From assembly GCA_023388935.1 (NCBI GenBank), contig JAEWFG010000088.1, forward strand, positions 1 to 28,226: a stretch of DNA of 28,226 bases, in the 5' to 3' direction. The stretch comes from Pseudomonadota bacterium. GTDB taxonomy: Bacteria > Pseudomonadota > Alphaproteobacteria > Rhizobiales > Xanthobacteraceae. Positions 14,838-23,039 of this stretch are shown here, piece by piece; position 1 is the first letter of the stretch, and each line of letters starts with the position of its first letter. Made by a program: the position numbers and the translations under genes. The notes under the pieces were generated by a model that worked only from the letters and a program-made list of their open reading frames with translations, did not search any database and was not told the DNA's origin.

Positions 14838-15815
14838 TCAGCGATCCGATGATCCGCCGGAGCCTGTCCGCACTGCAGGCGCGGAGCCGGGCTGTACGCC
14901 CGGCCGCGTGTTGCTTGCGCCCGCGCGCGCGCGCTGGCGTTCGCCGTCATGCAGCGACGGCTGGTACTTTGCGCGCATGGCGGCGAGCGTTGAGCCGCGC
15001 CAGGCCGCCAGCATCACCAGCGCGGAACGCTCGGTGAGGCGGTCATAGAGCCGCGACAGCCGGTACACGTTGTTCACGGACGTGCCGATCTCTGGCTTGA
15101 AGAACAGCAGGATGCGCTGGAAGTTGGGGCTCGGCATGTCGAGCGCGCGCGCGGCGACCGCCAGCGCTTCGCCGCCGGCATCGTCGACGATTTGGGCCGC
15201 GACGCGCGAGGACAGGATCAGACTGTCGCCGAGCTCCAAGATGAAATTCTCGACATCGCCCGCGATCGCCGCCATCTCCAGGATCTGGATCGCGCGCTTG
15301 GCGCGTGCGGTCGGAATGCGCGGCGCGGCCTTGAGCGGGGTCTGCGCCAGATTGTGCAGGATAAGCGCGCGCTCGGATGCGTCGGCGCGGAAGAACATCT
15401 CGTGGACCTCGGCTGCGTCCGTCGGCTGCATCGCGATGTTCGAGGCCATGCGCAACTCGGCGTCGGTCGGCGTGCGAACCGGGGAGGGAGCGGAGGCCGG
15501 CGCGGGGATTTCGCGCGCGAGCGGAATCCGGCGCCCTTCCGGCGCGGCCAAGAGCCCGAGCTTCTCCATGATCGGGGCGGGTGTCGAGGGATAGATTGCA
15601 AGCCGTGCCTTGACGACGGCGCGCGTCGCATCGTCGACCTGGTCGATCAGCCGTGTCGCGAGCTCGACGAACTGGCGCTGCTCGTCGTCGCTGTGGCTGC
15701 TCGCCTGGACATAGAGGTCGGTCAGCACGCGCAGCAGCGTCGGGCGGATGTCGACGCCTTCGCGGCGGGAGAGGGTCATCAGCCCGTCGAATCCGGGGAA
15801 TGGCGACTTGGTCAT
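14838..15815 (-). CDS. DUF2336 domain protein
   Basis: The protein has 325 residues, is mostly helical and has no signal peptide. The N-terminal two thirds (for example SRREGVDIRPTLLRVLTDLY, then ARAKRAIQILEMAAIAGDVE) match DUF2336, an alphaproteobacterial family of helical-repeat proteins of unknown function. The last 40 residues are low-complexity, encoded by a run of alternating C and G around 14918-14935. That stretch may be poorly conserved or prone to slippage. The ATG at 15815 has a weak ribosome binding site. It is convergent with the kinase/PG-binding/DUF1491 cluster and next to it in many relatives (recalled, not checked). Confidence 0.85.
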   Translation of the reverse strand: MTKSPFPGFDGLMTLSRREGVDIRPTLLRVLTDLYVQASSHSDDEQRQFVELATRLIDQVDDATRAVVKARLAIYPSTPAPIMEKLGLLAAPEGRRIPLAREIPAPASAPSPVRTPTDAELRMASNIAMQPTDAAEVHEMFFRADASERALILHNLAQTPLKAAPRIPTARAKRAIQILEMAAIAGDVENFILELGDSLILSSRVAAQIVDDAGGEALAVAARALDMPSPNFQRILLFFKPEIGTSVNNVYRLSRLYDRLTERSALVMLAAWRGSTLAAMRAKYQPSLHDGERQRARAGASNTRPGVQPGSAPAVRTGSGGSSDR

Positions 15816-15992
15816 GGAGAGATACGCGACCTGGAAGAGATACTCGCAGCGAACCTAGCGAGGTTCCTTTAAAGGCTCGTTAAGGAAAACGAGGCGTGAA
15901 GCCGGCCGCATGTTTTGAGGTGTTGTCGTCCGCAGCGGGACGTGGGTGGACCCTCCGTGCGGTTACGGTCCGGACGGCGCGTTTACATCTCG

Positions 15993-16000
15993 TTAACCAT
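15993..16000 (+). promoter_or_regulatory. candidate CtrA half-site
   Basis: TTAACCAT matches the short 8-mer CtrA motif described in Caulobacter. It lies about 70 bp upstream of the small gene at 16069. An 8-mer of this kind can occur by chance, and no second TTAA sits at the 7-base spacing of the full site. Confidence 0.25.
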
Positions 16001-16068
16001 GAGCTGATCTTAATGAATGCATGTTGCATGAACGCGTTCGGTCGCGCGGCAATTGATAGAGAGCTGAC

Positions 16069-16257
16069 ATGGGGACCATCATCGAATTTCCGGCCGGTCG
16101 CCGGGCAGGCTCGTCGGGCGATGCCACACCGCGCACGGCAACGGGAACGGTTCTGATCCTCCCCGTGATCCGCATCGAGCGCCAGACTGACGAAACCAGC
16201 GGCGATCGTGGCCCGGAGCAGGGCACAGCGCCGAGGCGCCGTCGTCGCCGCCGCTGA
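16069..16257 (+). CDS. small conserved protein with Arg-rich tail
   Basis: The protein has 62 residues, begins MGTIIEFPAGRRAG and ends in a run of basic residues (APRRRRRRR). I recall proteins with this MGTIIEFP start in Bradyrhizobium annotations as hypothetical. The Arg tail could bind nucleic acid or the ribosome, but this is only composition. The ATG at 16069 follows GATAGAGAG with suitable spacing. It ends 15 bp before the lipoprotein start on the same strand, so the two probably form one transcript. Confidence 0.75.
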   Translation: MGTIIEFPAGRRAGSSGDATPRTATGTVLILPVIRIERQTDETSGDRGPEQGTAPRRRRRRR

Positions 16258-16272
16258 CATCCGGCTTTGTCC

Positions 16273-17046
16273 ATGCCGGCAACCATCCGCCAGATCCGGC
16301 CTGTCGTATCGGCCATCCTGCTCGCGCTGTCAGGTGCGACGCTCAGCGTGGTTCTTGGCGCCTGCAGCGGCGGCGATTTCGGCCGTACCCGCGCAGACAT
16401 GCGCAGCGACGACATGCATCGCTGGCTGGGCGCCGAGGTCACCTCCAGCGTTGGCCTGAATTCGTCGCAGTTCCAACTCACCGACGAGGAGCGTCAGCTT
16501 CGCGACCTCGCCTATCCCATGATCGAGCCGCCGCTGTCGCGGCCGGCCTGGAAGAGCGTGTTCGGCGACTACAAGGCGCTGCCCTCGCCCTGGCGGCAGC
16601 AGATCGTGTTCGACCGCACCATGTACGGACGCACGCTGATCGACGAGCCGCACCGCTCCCATTCCTCGCGTTACGCGCAGTTGATCGAAGACGTGCGCAA
16701 CGACATCACGCGTTTCGAGCCGTTCTTCGCCTCCGCGATCCGCGTCATCGACCTCGACAGGAAGCGCAATGCCACCATGGCGCGCGTCTCCGAGCTTTCG
16801 CCGAGGGAGAGGGACGATGCGGTCGCGCGCATGCAGGAGAACTCGCTGATCGTGCAGTGGGTGCAGCAATGCCTGGAGCAGCGCGTCTCGTCCTACCGCT
16901 GGGCGCTGGAGCGGCTTGTGATCCAGGCGCCCGACGGCATGGCCGCCGACGCCGATCGCCTGATCGGCGAACTCGCCGCCCAGACCGCCCACCCGCCGGT
17001 CGCGGCGCAGCCGCCCTACGGGCGCGCGGTCGTCGTGAAAGGCTGA
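16273..17046 (+). CDS. predicted lipoprotein of unknown function
   Basis: The protein has 257 residues from the ATG at 16273; a TTG at 16267 is an alternative that changes only two residues. A signal peptide ends in the lipobox LGAC with Cys31 as the lipidation site. The Ser/Gly after it (CSGGDFG) gives no inner-membrane retention Asp at +2, so outer-membrane sorting is likely. The mature part is helical and rich in Arg and Asp/Glu (LTDEERQLRDLAYPMIEPPL, later QWVQQCLEQRVSSYRWALER). I do not recognise a named domain. It follows the small Arg-tailed gene and converges on the DLH-like gene with 14 bp between. Confidence 0.82.
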   Translation: MPATIRQIRPVVSAILLALSGATLSVVLGACSGGDFGRTRADMRSDDMHRWLGAEVTSSVGLNSSQFQLTDEERQLRDLAYPMIEPPLSRPAWKSVFGDYKALPSPWRQQIVFDRTMYGRTLIDEPHRSHSSRYAQLIEDVRNDITRFEPFFASAIRVIDLDRKRNATMARVSELSPRERDDAVARMQENSLIVQWVQQCLEQRVSSYRWALERLVIQAPDGMAADADRLIGELAAQTAHPPVAAQPPYGRAVVVKG

Positions 17047-17060
17047 GCGGCCGGAATCTG

Positions 17061-18032
17061 CTATTTCCGCCCCGGCATGGCACGGTCGAGGAATTCGAAC
17101 AGCCTGCGCCGGGAGTCGTCGGTCAGATCCTGACGAAAATGATACTCGACGTGATGACCGCGAACGTCGATCTTGCTGAACCCATCGAGCTGCAGGCAAT
17201 CCCAGCAATGTGTCGCGCCGGGATAGAGATGCCATTCCACAGGGATGCCGCTTCGCTTGAGAGCGTCGAACTTGTCGATGCATTCCGTTGCGGGGGTCTC
17301 GGTATCGGCGTCGCCCATCAGCACCAGGAGCGGTCGCGAGATGTCCGGATTGACCAGGTCGAACGGCGGCTGCTCTTTCGGTGTGATGCGGAAGCAGCCG
17401 GGATAGAAACTCGCGACCGCCGCAAACCCCGACCCGAGCTTCAACGCGCCGACGTAGTGGGAGCTTGCGGTGAGCAGTCCCACCATTGCGCCCCAGGAAA
17501 AGCCGACGAAGGCGACGCGCTTGCTGTCGACATAGCTTTGCTTGCGAAGATGTTCAGCGGCTTGCAGTGCATCCCTGACACCGCGAAAGAAATTGACGCC
17601 GTTTCTCGGGCCGAAGCACACGCTCTTGACGTTCCGCGGTCCGAGACTGTCGACGAGCAGCACTACATTGCCGCGCGAGACAGCGGCGCGAGCCCAGGCC
17701 ACAACGGCCGCATTTAATCCGGCACATTGGTGCATGAGCACGATCGCCGGAAACGGGCCGGAGCCGGGCGGCTTGAGCAGAGCCATCCGCGGGGACGCGA
17801 GTTGGTCGACCGTCTCCGCGGTGTTGGGAAGCACCAGATCCGGCGCGACCGTTGCACCGCGGTAGATCGTGCCGGCATCCCAAGTAACAGCTTTAAGTTG
17901 CTGATTATTCGAGGCGTTCGCCACGCCGGCGATCAAGCTCACCACCAATGCTGCAAGCAGCGCGATTCGCGCGCGCAGGGCCCCCCGCGGCCTTGGGGAC
18001 GCGTGCCCGCCGCCGCCAACCCTTTTGCGCAT
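17061..18032 (-). CDS. exported dienelactone-hydrolase-like alpha/beta hydrolase
   Basis: The protein has 323 residues from the ATG at 18032; the frame is open to 18071 but that adds an implausible N-terminus ahead of the signal. A signal peptide with a hydrophobic core at 22-36 ends at GVANA (residue 40). The alpha/beta-hydrolase triad is visible: Ser179 in GFSWGAM, an Asp in GDADTETP (241-243) and His275 in GATHCWD. The overall match is to the dienelactone hydrolase family, which normally uses Cys; a Ser here points to a general esterase or peptidase. Six cysteines in the mature part could form disulfides in the periplasm. It is divergent from the CHAT operon, with 97 bp between. Confidence 0.88.
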   Translation of the reverse strand: MRKRVGGGGHASPRPRGALRARIALLAALVVSLIAGVANASNNQQLKAVTWDAGTIYRGATVAPDLVLPNTAETVDQLASPRMALLKPPGSGPFPAIVLMHQCAGLNAAVVAWARAAVSRGNVVLLVDSLGPRNVKSVCFGPRNGVNFFRGVRDALQAAEHLRKQSYVDSKRVAFVGFSWGAMVGLLTASSHYVGALKLGSGFAAVASFYPGCFRITPKEQPPFDLVNPDISRPLLVLMGDADTETPATECIDKFDALKRSGIPVEWHLYPGATHCWDCLQLDGFSKIDVRGHHVEYHFRQDLTDDSRRRLFEFLDRAMPGRK

Positions 18033-18059
18033 GTCCCGGGACCCCCATTTGATTGGCGC

Positions 18060-18087
18060 TTGTCCTCCCAAGCTATAAGGGTAGGAT
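18060..18087 (+). promoter_or_regulatory. candidate sigma-70 promoter of the CHAT operon
   Basis: TTGTCC (18060-18065) and TAGGAT (18082-18087) are separated by 16 bases, a tolerable -35/-10 pair 43 bp before the CHAT start codon. The alternative -10 TATAAG at 18074 has no well-spaced -35. The call rests on sequence resemblance only. Confidence 0.3.
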
Positions 18088-18129
18088 TATTGCGTTTCTT
18101 CAAGTCATTTTATCCAAAGGTCTTTCAAG

Positions 18130-21100
18130 ATGAGCTTGGACGCGACGAGTCCGTTTAAGAGCCGTCTGGACGCCATCCTGCCAAGAAAACTGCTGGTACT
18201 TGCCGTTCTACTGGGATCGACCGGCTCGGCCGCCGCGCTGACCAAGGAAGCGGCGCTCGAGAACTGCCGGATGACTGTCGGTAAGCCCATCGTGCAGGCC
18301 TGCATGCGCGCCGGCGGAGCCAATCACGAAGCCTGCCGCGCCAAGGCCTCGCCCAAGGTAAAGGCCTGCTTTCTTGCCGCGCTCAACGCCGCGAACGGCC
18401 GCGCGAACGTTGCGGTCGAGCTGCCGAAGGAGGTGGCGCCCAAGCTGGATCCGAACTCTGCGCTCCCGAAAGATTTCATCGCGCCGCCGCGCAGCATCTC
18501 CGACATCACGGCCATCCTCGACGGCGAGAAGCCTGACGAGAAGATGATCGCGGAGCTCAAGTCGGACGCCGACGCCGCGCCGACGAGGAAGGAGTCCCGC
18601 GAAGATCTCGCGCAATTCTATTTCGATCGTGCCAATGCGCGCTCGCAGCTTGGTCGCCTTGCCGAGGCCGTCGCCGATGCCAACAAGGCCGTAGAGGTGG
18701 GACGCGGTGTCGTCAGCCCGAACATGATGGGGCGGATGATGCAGCTCCAGTCGATGCAATATTCTCTTGCCGGTGATCCCAAGCATGCGCTCGAGATCAT
18801 GCAGAAACTCTTGCGCGAGTCGGCCGGCGTGCCCGGCGCGAAGGGGTATCAGTTCAATGCCAATCGCGCGGTCGCGGCCATTCTCATCCAGATGGGTGAC
18901 ATCGCCCAGGCCGAGGCCTATCTGCGGCGGAGTCTGACCGCGATCCAGGAGCCGCGCACCAGCGGACTTCCGGGGTGGCGCGCCTCCTATGCCAGGTTCG
19001 GCCAGACCTGGGAGGGCGAGATCGAGATTTCCCGTGGCCAGATTTTTGAGGCGAGAGGCCAGTTCGCCGAGGCCGAGGCCGCCTATCGCACGGCGGAGGT
19101 GCGCAAGCGCGCCGGCAACAAGGGCCTATTGGAGGCGGACAATCCGCCCGCGGAAACCGTTCTGCTGCAGACGGTTGACGGCACAATTTTGAGTCAGGCG
19201 CGCATGAAGGCGAGGCAAGGTCGTCTCGCCGAAGCCGAGGTCGACGCGCGTCGGGCGCTGTTGTCGCGCTTGAAGGACACCGGCAAGTACAATCCTGTGA
19301 CGCCACGTTTCGTGATGGGATTGGCCGGCATCCTGGTCGACCAGGGCCGTTACCACGAAGCCGAGCAACTCGCCCGCGTCGCGCTCGAGATCAACAAGAC
19401 GGTCGGCGTTCCGGACGACTCGCCGCCGACGGTGCAGATGTTGTCCTCGCTTGCCGGCATTCTGAATCTGCAGCGCAAGAATGCCGAGGCCAGCGAGATA
19501 TTTGCCCGGATCGACAAGTCGATCGCCAACTGGGAGCCGCAGCGCCGCCAGATCATCGAGCTCAATCCAGCACGGATCCTGGCGCTCTATGATTCCGACC
19601 AGTTGGACGCCGGCATCGCCGCGGCTGAGCAACTGGTCAAGAATCAGATCGGACGGGTCGGCGAAAATCACTTCGATACCGCTTCGGCGCGCGGAACATT
19701 GGCGGTCGGCCTGATGCGTGCAAAGCGCGACGCCGACGCGATCCGGGAATTCAAGGCCGCCATCCCGATCATGATGACGAGCGCCAATGAAAATGCCGAC
19801 GACGAAAACACAACCGTGGTGGCCGCGCGCAGCCAGCGGCTGCAGACGATCGTCGAGAGCTATCTGTTGCTGCTCGCGCGGGCGGAGGGGACCGGCAGCG
19901 GCGTCGGCGAGGAGACCTTCGGTCTGGCCGATGCCATCCGGGGCCGCTCCGTGCAGCAGGCGCTGGCCGCCTCCAGCGCGCGTGCGGCGGCGAAAGATCC
20001 CGCGCTGGCCGAGCTCGTGCGCAAGGAGCAGGACCTGACCAAGCAGGTCAATGCCCAGCTCGGCTCGCTCAACAATGTGCTCGCGCTGCCCTCGACGCAA
20101 CGCGACGAGAAGGGGGTCCAGCAGATCCAGGCGTCGATCGCCGCCTTACGTGGCGAACGCGACAAGGCGCGCCAGGAGATCAAGCAGAAGTTTCCGTCCT
20201 ACGCCGATCTCGTCTCGCCGAAGCCACCGAGCGTCGCCGAAATCCGCGCGACGCTTGCCGACGACGAAGCGATGCTGTCGTTCTATTTCGGCCAGAACGG
20301 CAGCTTCGTCTGGGCCGTGCCGAAGTCTGGCCCGGTGGCGTTCGCCGCCGTCCGAGCCAAGATCGGCGACATCGAGAGCAAGATCCGCAAGCTGCGCGAG
20401 GCGCTCGAGCCGCAGGTGGCGATGATCTCGGACATTCCGCCGTTCGACCTCAAGCTCGGCTACGAGCTCTATGAGCTCTTGCTGAAGCCGGTCGAGAGTG
20501 GATGGAAGCCGGCGAAGAATCTGATCGTCGTGACCAATGGCGCGCTCGGCCTGCTGCCGCTCTCGCTGTTGCCGACGGCACCTGCGGAGGTGGCGCAGGA
20601 CGAGGATCCGCTGTTCGTCGGTTACCGCAACGCGCCATGGCTTGCGCGCACCCATGCCGTGTCGACGGTGCCGTCGGCGGCCGCGCTACGCACGTTGCGG
20701 CAGTTGCCGCCCGGCAAGGCCGGCCGTGGCGACCTCGTGGCGTTCGGCGATCCCTATTTCAACAGGGATCAGGAAGCCGAGGCAGAAGGCGAGGCCAAGG
20801 TTGAGGTTGCCGATTCCGGCGGCAACGTCACGCGCGGCATGCCGCTGAAGCGCCGCAACAGCCCGAAGCTCGAGGGCGTCGACAATGCCGAGCTTGGCCT
20901 GTTGCCCCGGCTTCCCGATACGGCCCACGAGCTGAAATCGATCGCGCTGGCGTTGCAGGCGGATCCCTCGAAAGTGTTGTTCCTCGGCAAGAGCGCGACC
21001 GAGAGCGCCGTCAAGACGATGAACCTCTCCGGCTTCAGGATCCTGGCCTTTGCCACCCACGGTCTGGTTCCGGGCGAGCTCAACGGACTGACGCAGCCGG

Positions 21101-21531
21101 CGCTCGCGCTGTCGTCGCCTTCGGTGACGGGCGAGGGCGGTGATGGCCTCCTCACGATGGAGGAGATTCTCGGCCTCAAGCTCGACGCAGACTGGGTCAT
21201 CCTGTCGGCCTGCAACACTGGTGCAGGTGCCGGCGCGGGAGCCGAGGCGGCATCGGGACTCGGCCGCGCCTTCTTCTATGCAGGCACGCGCGCGTTGCTG
21301 GTGACGAACTGGTCGGTGCATTCGCAATCGGCGCGGCAACTGGTGACCGACCTGTTCAAACGGCAGGCCGACGATCCGAAGCTGTCGCGCAGCGAAGCGC
21401 TGCGTCAGGCGATGATGGCCCTTGTCGATGGTCCCGGCTACCTCAACAGCGAAGGCAAGACCGAGTTTGCCTATGCGCATCCGCTGTTCTGGGCGCCGTA
21501 CACGATCATCGGCGACGGCGGTGTGCGTTGA
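18130..21531 (+). CDS. exported TPR-CHAT caspase-like protein
   Basis: The protein has 1133 residues. A signal peptide has its hydrophobic core at 21-36 and a likely cut after SAAA. A short segment with Cys46, 58, 69 and 80, almost evenly spaced, follows. Tetratricopeptide-like helical repeats fill about 150-620 (ARSQLGRLAEAVADANKAVE and later copies). A coiled-coil-prone linker (about 650-710) leads to a C-terminal CHAT domain (about 800-1133). The caspase-type pair is intact: His977 in AFATHG and Cys1028 in LSACNTG. CHAT proteins are clan CD proteases related to caspases and separase, often activated by TPR sensing. The signal peptide places it in the periplasm or at the envelope, unlike the cytoplasmic Craspase type. 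It is the first gene of a four-gene operon; the target is unknown. Confidence 0.93.
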   Translation: MSLDATSPFKSRLDAILPRKLLVLAVLLGSTGSAAALTKEAALENCRMTVGKPIVQACMRAGGANHEACRAKASPKVKACFLAALNAANGRANVAVELPKEVAPKLDPNSALPKDFIAPPRSISDITAILDGEKPDEKMIAELKSDADAAPTRKESREDLAQFYFDRANARSQLGRLAEAVADANKAVEVGRGVVSPNMMGRMMQLQSMQYSLAGDPKHALEIMQKLLRESAGVPGAKGYQFNANRAVAAILIQMGDIAQAEAYLRRSLTAIQEPRTSGLPGWRASYARFGQTWEGEIEISRGQIFEARGQFAEAEAAYRTAEVRKRAGNKGLLEADNPPAETVLLQTVDGTILSQARMKARQGRLAEAEVDARRALLSRLKDTGKYNPVTPRFVMGLAGILVDQGRYHEAEQLARVALEINKTVGVPDDSPPTVQMLSSLAGILNLQRKNAEASEIFARIDKSIANWEPQRRQIIELNPARILALYDSDQLDAGIAAAEQLVKNQIGRVGENHFDTASARGTLAVGLMRAKRDADAIREFKAAIPIMMTSANENADDENTTVVAARSQRLQTIVESYLLLLARAEGTGSGVGEETFGLADAIRGRSVQQALAASSARAAAKDPALAELVRKEQDLTKQVNAQLGSLNNVLALPSTQRDEKGVQQIQASIAALRGERDKARQEIKQKFPSYADLVSPKPPSVAEIRATLADDEAMLSFYFGQNGSFVWAVPKSGPVAFAAVRAKIGDIESKIRKLREALEPQVAMISDIPPFDLKLGYELYELLLKPVESGWKPAKNLIVVTNGALGLLPLSLLPTAPAEVAQDEDPLFVGYRNAPWLARTHAVSTVPSAAALRTLRQLPPGKAGRGDLVAFGDPYFNRDQEAEAEGEAKVEVADSGGNVTRGMPLKRRNSPKLEGVDNAELGLLPRLPDTAHELKSIALALQADPSKVLFLGKSATESAVKTMNLSGFRILAFATHGLVPGELNGLTQPALALSSPSVTGEGGDGLLTMEEILGLKLDADWVILSACNTGAGAGAGAEAASGLGRAFFYAGTRALLVTNWSVHSQSARQLVTDLFKRQADDPKLSRSEALRQAMMALVDGPGYLNSEGKTEFAYAHPLFWAPYTIIGDGGVR

Positions 21532-21561
21532 AGACCAGGTGAGGAGAGAGGTGTACGGAAA

Positions 21562-22005
21562 ATGAAGCGGACCATCTTGCTGGGCCTTGTTGTGGCCGGT
21601 CTGTTGTCCTCGGGATCATCGCGTGCCACCCAATTGATCACGGAAGAAGAAGCCCAGCTGCCGCCACCGAAGGGCGCAATCGCGGCTGACCGACGCGGCA
21701 TCATGCGCGGCCCAAAGGTGGAGTTCGTCTCGCCTGCCGACTCCGTCAGCTCGCCCTTGCGGCTGGTGCTGAAGTTCGAGTCGTTCGGCGGGGCAAAGAT
21801 CAATCCGGATTCGGTCAAGGTGACCTTTCTCCGTTCGCCGAATGTCGATCTGACGTCGCGGATGAAGCCCTTTATCCAGGCCGACGGCATCAACATGCAG
21901 GACGCGGAATTGCCGCCGGGTGAATATTCGGTCCGCGTCGACATCAAGGACAGTGATGGGCGGCCAGGCACGACCATTTTCACCCTGAAGGTCGCGCCCA
22001 AGTAA
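21562..22005 (+). CDS. small exported protein, probable Ig-like fold
   Basis: The protein has 147 residues. The signal peptide (KRTILLGLVVAGLLSSGSSR) cuts near SRA-TQ. The mature part has alternating beta-strand patterns: VEFVSPADSVSSPLRLVLKF, INPDSVKVTFLRSPNVDLTS, and the closing GEYSVRVDIKDSDGRPGTT with a C-terminal strand. This layout is typical of a single Ig-like or CopC-like beta sandwich, but no named family is recognised. The ATG has a strong ribosome binding site (GAGGAGAGAGGTG) 30 bp after the CHAT stop, so it is co-transcribed. Sharing the periplasm with the CHAT protein, it could be a partner, inhibitor or substrate (inference). Confidence 0.82.
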   Translation: MKRTILLGLVVAGLLSSGSSRATQLITEEEAQLPPPKGAIAADRRGIMRGPKVEFVSPADSVSSPLRLVLKFESFGGAKINPDSVKVTFLRSPNVDLTSRMKPFIQADGINMQDAELPPGEYSVRVDIKDSDGRPGTTIFTLKVAPK

Positions 22006-22057
22006 GGTGTCTGTGAAGAGAGGTGTCTGTGACGTGAGGTGTCGGTGACGTGAGGTG
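22005..22057 (+). repeat. 16-bp tandem repeat carrying the ribosome binding site
   Basis: AGGTGTCTGTGA occurs at 22005, again at 22021, as AGGTGTCGGTGA at 22037, and as a truncated AGGTG at 22053, an exact 16-base period. The copy at 22037 gives the Shine-Dalgarno GAGGTG (22036-22041), 8 bases before the GTG start at 22050; that GTG also lies inside the repeat. Every unit therefore carries the same ribosome-binding core. Confidence 0.85.
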
Positions 22058-22247
22058 CCCTTACTGCCAATCCGAGAATGCAGGTGATGCGCTGGCTTGC
22101 GCGGCCTGCGGGCGAGACATCGCCGTTCCAGCGACGCTGATCGCGGAACGGGACGAACTTCTACGCAAGCGGGAGGATCTGCGTGACGAACTGAGGCGGG
22201 CCAGGGACGAGGTCGAGGCCATCATGCGGCGCGGGAAGTCGCGCTAG
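22050..22247 (+). CDS. small zinc-ribbon coiled-coil protein
   Basis: The protein has 65 residues. A zinc ribbon has Cys3, Cys6, Cys17 and Cys20 (CPYC, then CAAC), spacing C-x2-C-x10-C-x2-C. Residues 30-62 form a charged helix with heptad character (ERDELLRKREDLRDELRRAR). No membrane segment or signal is seen, so it is cytoplasmic. The start is the GTG at 22050, placing the ribbon at the very N-terminus as in the next gene. The next gene begins 2 bp after its stop, so translation is probably coupled. It may form a coiled coil with the similar helix of the downstream protein (inference). Confidence 0.8.
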   Translation: MRCPYCQSENAGDALACAACGRDIAVPATLIAERDELLRKREDLRDELRRARDEVEAIMRRGKSR

Positions 22248-22249
22248 CG

Positions 22250-23014
22250 ATGGAGTGCCCGTTCTGCGCCGAGACGATCAAGGACGAAGCCATCGCGTGC
22301 AAGCACTGCTCGCGCGATCTGCGCGTCGTGCGGCCGACGCTGCTCGAGATCGACGACATCGTTACCGATCTTGACAGGCTCAGACGAGATCTCGACCGGA
22401 TCAACATCCGGCTCGAGCGATACAAGAATCCGCTGCGCTATTTTGCAACGCATGCTGTTCTCTATGTCGTCATTCCGTCGGTCCTGCTGACGGTCGCCCA
22501 TGTCCTCGTGACCATCACCTTCAACCTCTCTCCGATCCCGCTCCGGATCGCGTCGATCGTCATCCCGCTGTTGTTCGGGTTCCTGGCCTATCCCCTGCAC
22601 AGGGTCTCGGCGCTGGGGGCGTTCGTGCTGGCGTTCCTGGTTGCGAGCGTCAGCATCCAGGCGATGCTGACGGTCACCGGCATCCACGATCGCGTTCCGA
22701 TCCTGCCGACGGTGTGGGTCGAATGGCGTGAGGTGTTCGAATACGGGGCGAGCATCCTGCTCGCGTTCGTCTCCGGAAACATTTTGGGCGTCGTGATCTT
22801 CCAGGTCCTGCCGCGCGTGCTGAGCCAGGGAGGCAAGCCGAACGCCTTCGCCTTCAGGGTCGCACGCCTGCTCGGGCAGCACGTCGGCAAGGAGCATCTG
22901 CGCCGCCGTGCCCGCTTGATTCAGGATCTGATGCAGACCATCGGCCCACTGGCCGGGGTCGCCGCGACGGCTATCGGTTCCATCTACGCCGGCCTGAGGG
23001 GCTTGCTCGGATAG
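22250..23014 (+). CDS. zinc-ribbon membrane protein
   Basis: The protein has 254 residues. An N-terminal zinc ribbon has Cys3, Cys6, Cys17 and Cys20, identical in spacing to the preceding protein. A charged helix at about 30-60 (LEIDDIVTDLDRLRRDLDRI) is followed by about four membrane helices between 64 and 195. A basic cytoplasmic region comes next (HLRRRARLIQDLMQTIGPLA), with a hydrophobic end. The ribbon and helix should face the cytoplasm. It closes the CHAT operon and could be the inner-membrane partner that connects cytoplasmic state to the exported CHAT protein (inference). No named family beyond the zinc ribbon is recognised. It converges on the TonB receptor with 25 bp between and no clear terminator. 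Confidence 0.82.
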   Translation: MECPFCAETIKDEAIACKHCSRDLRVVRPTLLEIDDIVTDLDRLRRDLDRINIRLERYKNPLRYFATHAVLYVVIPSVLLTVAHVLVTITFNLSPIPLRIASIVIPLLFGFLAYPLHRVSALGAFVLAFLVASVSIQAMLTVTGIHDRVPILPTVWVEWREVFEYGASILLAFVSGNILGVVIFQVLPRVLSQGGKPNAFAFRVARLLGQHVGKEHLRRRARLIQDLMQTIGPLAGVAATAIGSIYAGLRGLLG

Positions 23015-23039
23015 CGCATCGTCAATCGAACGACAGCAT

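Noticed and set aside
14918..14935. Alternating CG run as possible Z-DNA or replication signal
   Set aside because: It is short and inside the DUF2336 coding region, where Arg/Ala codons in GC-rich DNA explain it.
18130..21531. TPR-CHAT protein as part of a CRISPR Craspase system
   Set aside because: It has a signal peptide, and no CRISPR array or gRAMP/Cas7-11 gene is present in the window.
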